From contig JAUVCU010000066.1 of the NCBI GenBank assembly GCA_030590715.1, positions 1 through 7,515 on the forward strand: 7,515 nucleotides of DNA. Direction: 5' to 3'. Position 1 is the first letter of the stretch. The number at the start of each line of letters is the position of its first letter. Made by a program: the position numbers and the translations under genes. Positions 5,846 to 7,515 of the stretch are shown in pieces. Source of the stretch: Lentisphaeria bacterium (GTDB lineage Bacteria; Verrucomicrobiota; Lentisphaeria; Victivallales; JAUVCU01). The notes below the pieces were generated by a model. It was not told the DNA's origin. It ran no database searches and worked only from the letters and a program-made list of their open reading frames with translations.

Positions 5846-7515
5846 CTTCTTCTGTTTCGTCCTTTGGATATTGTATTCGTGCATGTAGCATCGTTGTTAA
5901 TGTTCTCACAAAACTGTCTTTAATAACAGATAGTTCTCCAAATGTTAAATCAGCATCGCCAAGTTGGCCATCGCGTATTCTTTTTCGGAAAATTTCCCAT
6001 ATAAGAGAATCTATTTTGCTTTGTGTTGGTTTTTGGAGCGCTCGCGCAGCCGCTTCACACGAATCGGCGAGGCTGACAATAACCACCTCTTTCTCCGATG
6101 GAAGTGGTCCCGGATAACGGTATTCCTGTTCCTCAACAGTTGTAGCTTTTTCTTTGCTTTCCTGAATTGCCCTTTTGTAAAAAAAGTATACCAGGTCTGT
6201 TCCGTGATGTTGTTCGATCGCATCACGTATGATCTTTCTCAATTTGTATTTGAGGGCAAGGTCCATTCCCTCTTTAACATGGTTTAGAATAACAAGAGTG
6301 CTCATTCTCGGGTGAAGATCATCGTGTTTGCTTTCTCCCTGATTATTTTCCGTGAAATACTCAGGCTTTGACAATTTTCCAATATCGTGGAATAGAGCAC
6401 AAACTCTGGCTTTAATAGGGTTGGCCCCGATATCCTGAGCAGCATGCTCAGCAAGTGTCGAGACCATAAGGCTGTGATGGTACGTTCCCGGAGCTTCAAG
6501 CTGAAGGCGCTTTAACAGTGGGTGGTTATAATCACAAAGCAGAAGAAGCGACATATTCGTACTCACCTTAAATACACCTTCGTAAATGAAAACGAGTAGT
6601 AGGGCTATAATTGATGTAGCAAGTGCGTTCATGCCGGAAAGCGATATTGTCCATATTGTTATCTCTGTCGCATTATCCGCGTTCAGGAAGTTTGTCATAT
6701 TGCTAAAAAGCAGGATCAGCCAAATGCTGATAAATGCTTTAACAAAGAACTGTCTGTAATTCATAGAGTCGCGAACCACAACCCCAGTTACGCAGGCAGT
6801 GAAAAGTCCGGTGATAAGCATGTCAAAGGAGTTGTTTAGCTGGAGCGCCGCAACAACGGCAACAAATACTCCGCAAGATAGACCTATTCTGAACCCAATT
6901 AATACAGAAAGGAGTACGGGAATAAGTGCGATTGGGACGAATTGGAGTTCGAATGAAGGAGGTATCGCCATAACCGGACTTATCAGACTGAAAAGTTCCA
7001 ATGCGCCCTGATTAAGGAATATCGTAAGAATTACCGCAGTTCCGATAATCCACATCTTCTGGGTACTTCTCATAACCTCGGGATGGATCTTGTAAATGAA
7101 TAGGCCGATAAGGACCATTAGCATCAGACAGATAGTAGAACTGTCCATCAACTTCGTAATAAAATTAATTTGAAGATCTTTGTCGAGCAGATGTTTCGCG
7201 TACGCTTGAAGTTTTGTGATATCCTTTATCTGTACCTTATCACCTTTACTTATGATAGTCTGACCTTTTTTTATCTCGATAATTGCAGGTTCCACAAGCA
7301 GGCTTTTCTCTGCGCGCTTTTTCATGGTGGCTTTTTCATCGTACAGCAGGTCGCCATGAATAACTTCATAAACAAGCATTTCAATGACAGGGGAAAACAC
7401 ATTTCTGTTTTCAAGGGAGTACCTGGAACAGATGGATTCACTGATTGCCTTGGTCGCTTTTGATTTTGTTGTTAATGATGATATTTCAGCGGCGCTTCGC
7501 GTTCTGTTTAACGTG
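5760..7515 (-). CDS. pgpH: 7TM-HD phosphohydrolase, PgpH/YqfF type (5' end outside window)
   Basis: Members of this family are membrane proteins whose cytosolic HD domain hydrolyses cyclic di-AMP; the substrate here is inferred from the family. The reading frame stays open to the right edge, so the N-terminus is missing; 584 residues are visible. A GTG at 7400 is only an internal codon: in-frame coding continues upstream and fits the extracytoplasmic region (RNVFSPVIEMLV, then KKGQTIISKGDKV at about 82-94). About seven hydrophobic segments follow, between visible residues 124 and 313. The HD domain is complete: YHHS at 345-348, HDIGK at 376-380, HDDLHP at 397-402, EQHHGT at 434-439, YRYPGP at 465-470 and LADSCEAA at 482-489, so all expected metal ligands are present. 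The protein ends in an acidic, low-complexity tail encoded by the stretch shared with ybeY. It is the first visible gene of a minus-strand operon. Family assignment is near certain. Confidence 0.96.
   Translation of the reverse strand, partial: TLNRTRSAAEISSLTTKSKATKAISESICSRYSLENRNVFSPVIEMLVYEVIHGDLLYDEKATMKKRAEKSLLVEPAIIEIKKGQTIISKGDKVQIKDITKLQAYAKHLLDKDLQINFITKLMDSSTICLMLMVLIGLFIYKIHPEVMRSTQKMWIIGTAVILTIFLNQGALELFSLISPVMAIPPSFELQFVPIALIPVLLSVLIGFRIGLSCGVFVAVVAALQLNNSFDMLITGLFTACVTGVVVRDSMNYRQFFVKAFISIWLILLFSNMTNFLNADNATEITIWTISLSGMNALATSIIALLLVFIYEGVFKVSTNMSLLLLCDYNHPLLKRLQLEAPGTYHHSLMVSTLAEHAAQDIGANPIKARVCALFHDIGKLSKPEYFTENNQGESKHDDLHPRMSTLVILNHVKEGMDLALKYKLRKIIRDAIEQHHGTDLVYFFYKRAIQESKEKATTVEEQEYRYPGPLPSEKEVVIVSLADSCEAAARALQKPTQSKIDSLIWEIFRKRIRDGQLGDADLTFGELSVIKDSFVRTLTTMLHARIQYPKDETEEDEDDLFMAAQKISDSEQESTEKTDNKID

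Noticed and set aside
5398..7400. GTG at 7400 as the true start of the HD phosphodiesterase
   Set aside because: In-frame codons continue without a stop to the window edge and fit the family's extracytoplasmic region, so the gene is cut by the window.
1..7515. CRISPR array, tRNA, rRNA or insertion sequence
   Set aside because: No spaced direct repeats, no tRNA-like cloverleaf, no rRNA motifs and no transposase-like reading frame were seen.

Overview
The window holds six protein-coding genes, all on the minus strand and tightly packed, followed by about 400 bases with no intact gene at the left edge. Base composition is moderate to low GC. The gene set (7TM-HD phosphohydrolase, YbeY, CorC/HlyC-type membrane protein, DUF502 membrane protein, short TatD-type hydrolase) suggests a bacterium with a Gram-negative type gene repertoire. 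A PVC-superphylum lineage such as Lentisphaerota is my best guess, from the PgpH-YbeY-CorC order and the sequence style. This is inference and low confidence; no rRNA or other marker is present.

Reading in the direction of transcription (right to left): the 3' part of a 7TM-HD cyclic dinucleotide phosphodiesterase (PgpH/YqfF type, 5' end outside the window); ybeY, starting 86 nt inside the previous gene; a CNNM/CBS/CorC-HlyC membrane protein joined to ybeY by a TAATG stop/start overlap; a DUF502 membrane protein overlapping by 11 nt; and a TatD-family metal-dependent hydrolase overlapping by 17 nt. These five behave as one translationally coupled operon. A 152-nt gap with a possible hairpin follows, then a large 722-residue tetrapyrrole enzyme. 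A good intrinsic terminator lies just after its stop codon.

The most notable gene is this tetrapyrrole enzyme. It fuses porphobilinogen deaminase (HemC), uroporphyrinogen-III C-methyltransferase (SUMT/CobA) and uroporphyrinogen-III synthase (HemD) in one chain. Together these would carry porphobilinogen through to precorrin-2, the branch toward siroheme and cobalamin. The HemC part ends right after domains 1 and 2: domain 3, which carries the cysteine that anchors the dipyrromethane cofactor, is absent, and SUMT starts in its place. Yet the active-site residues of domains 1 and 2 look intact. Either the deaminase works without its normal cofactor domain, or it gets that domain elsewhere, or it now does something else.

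The left 406 bases contain the terminator, a 20-bp perfect palindrome next to a small inverted repeat, and a plus-strand open stretch with no usable start that may be the tail of a decayed gene.
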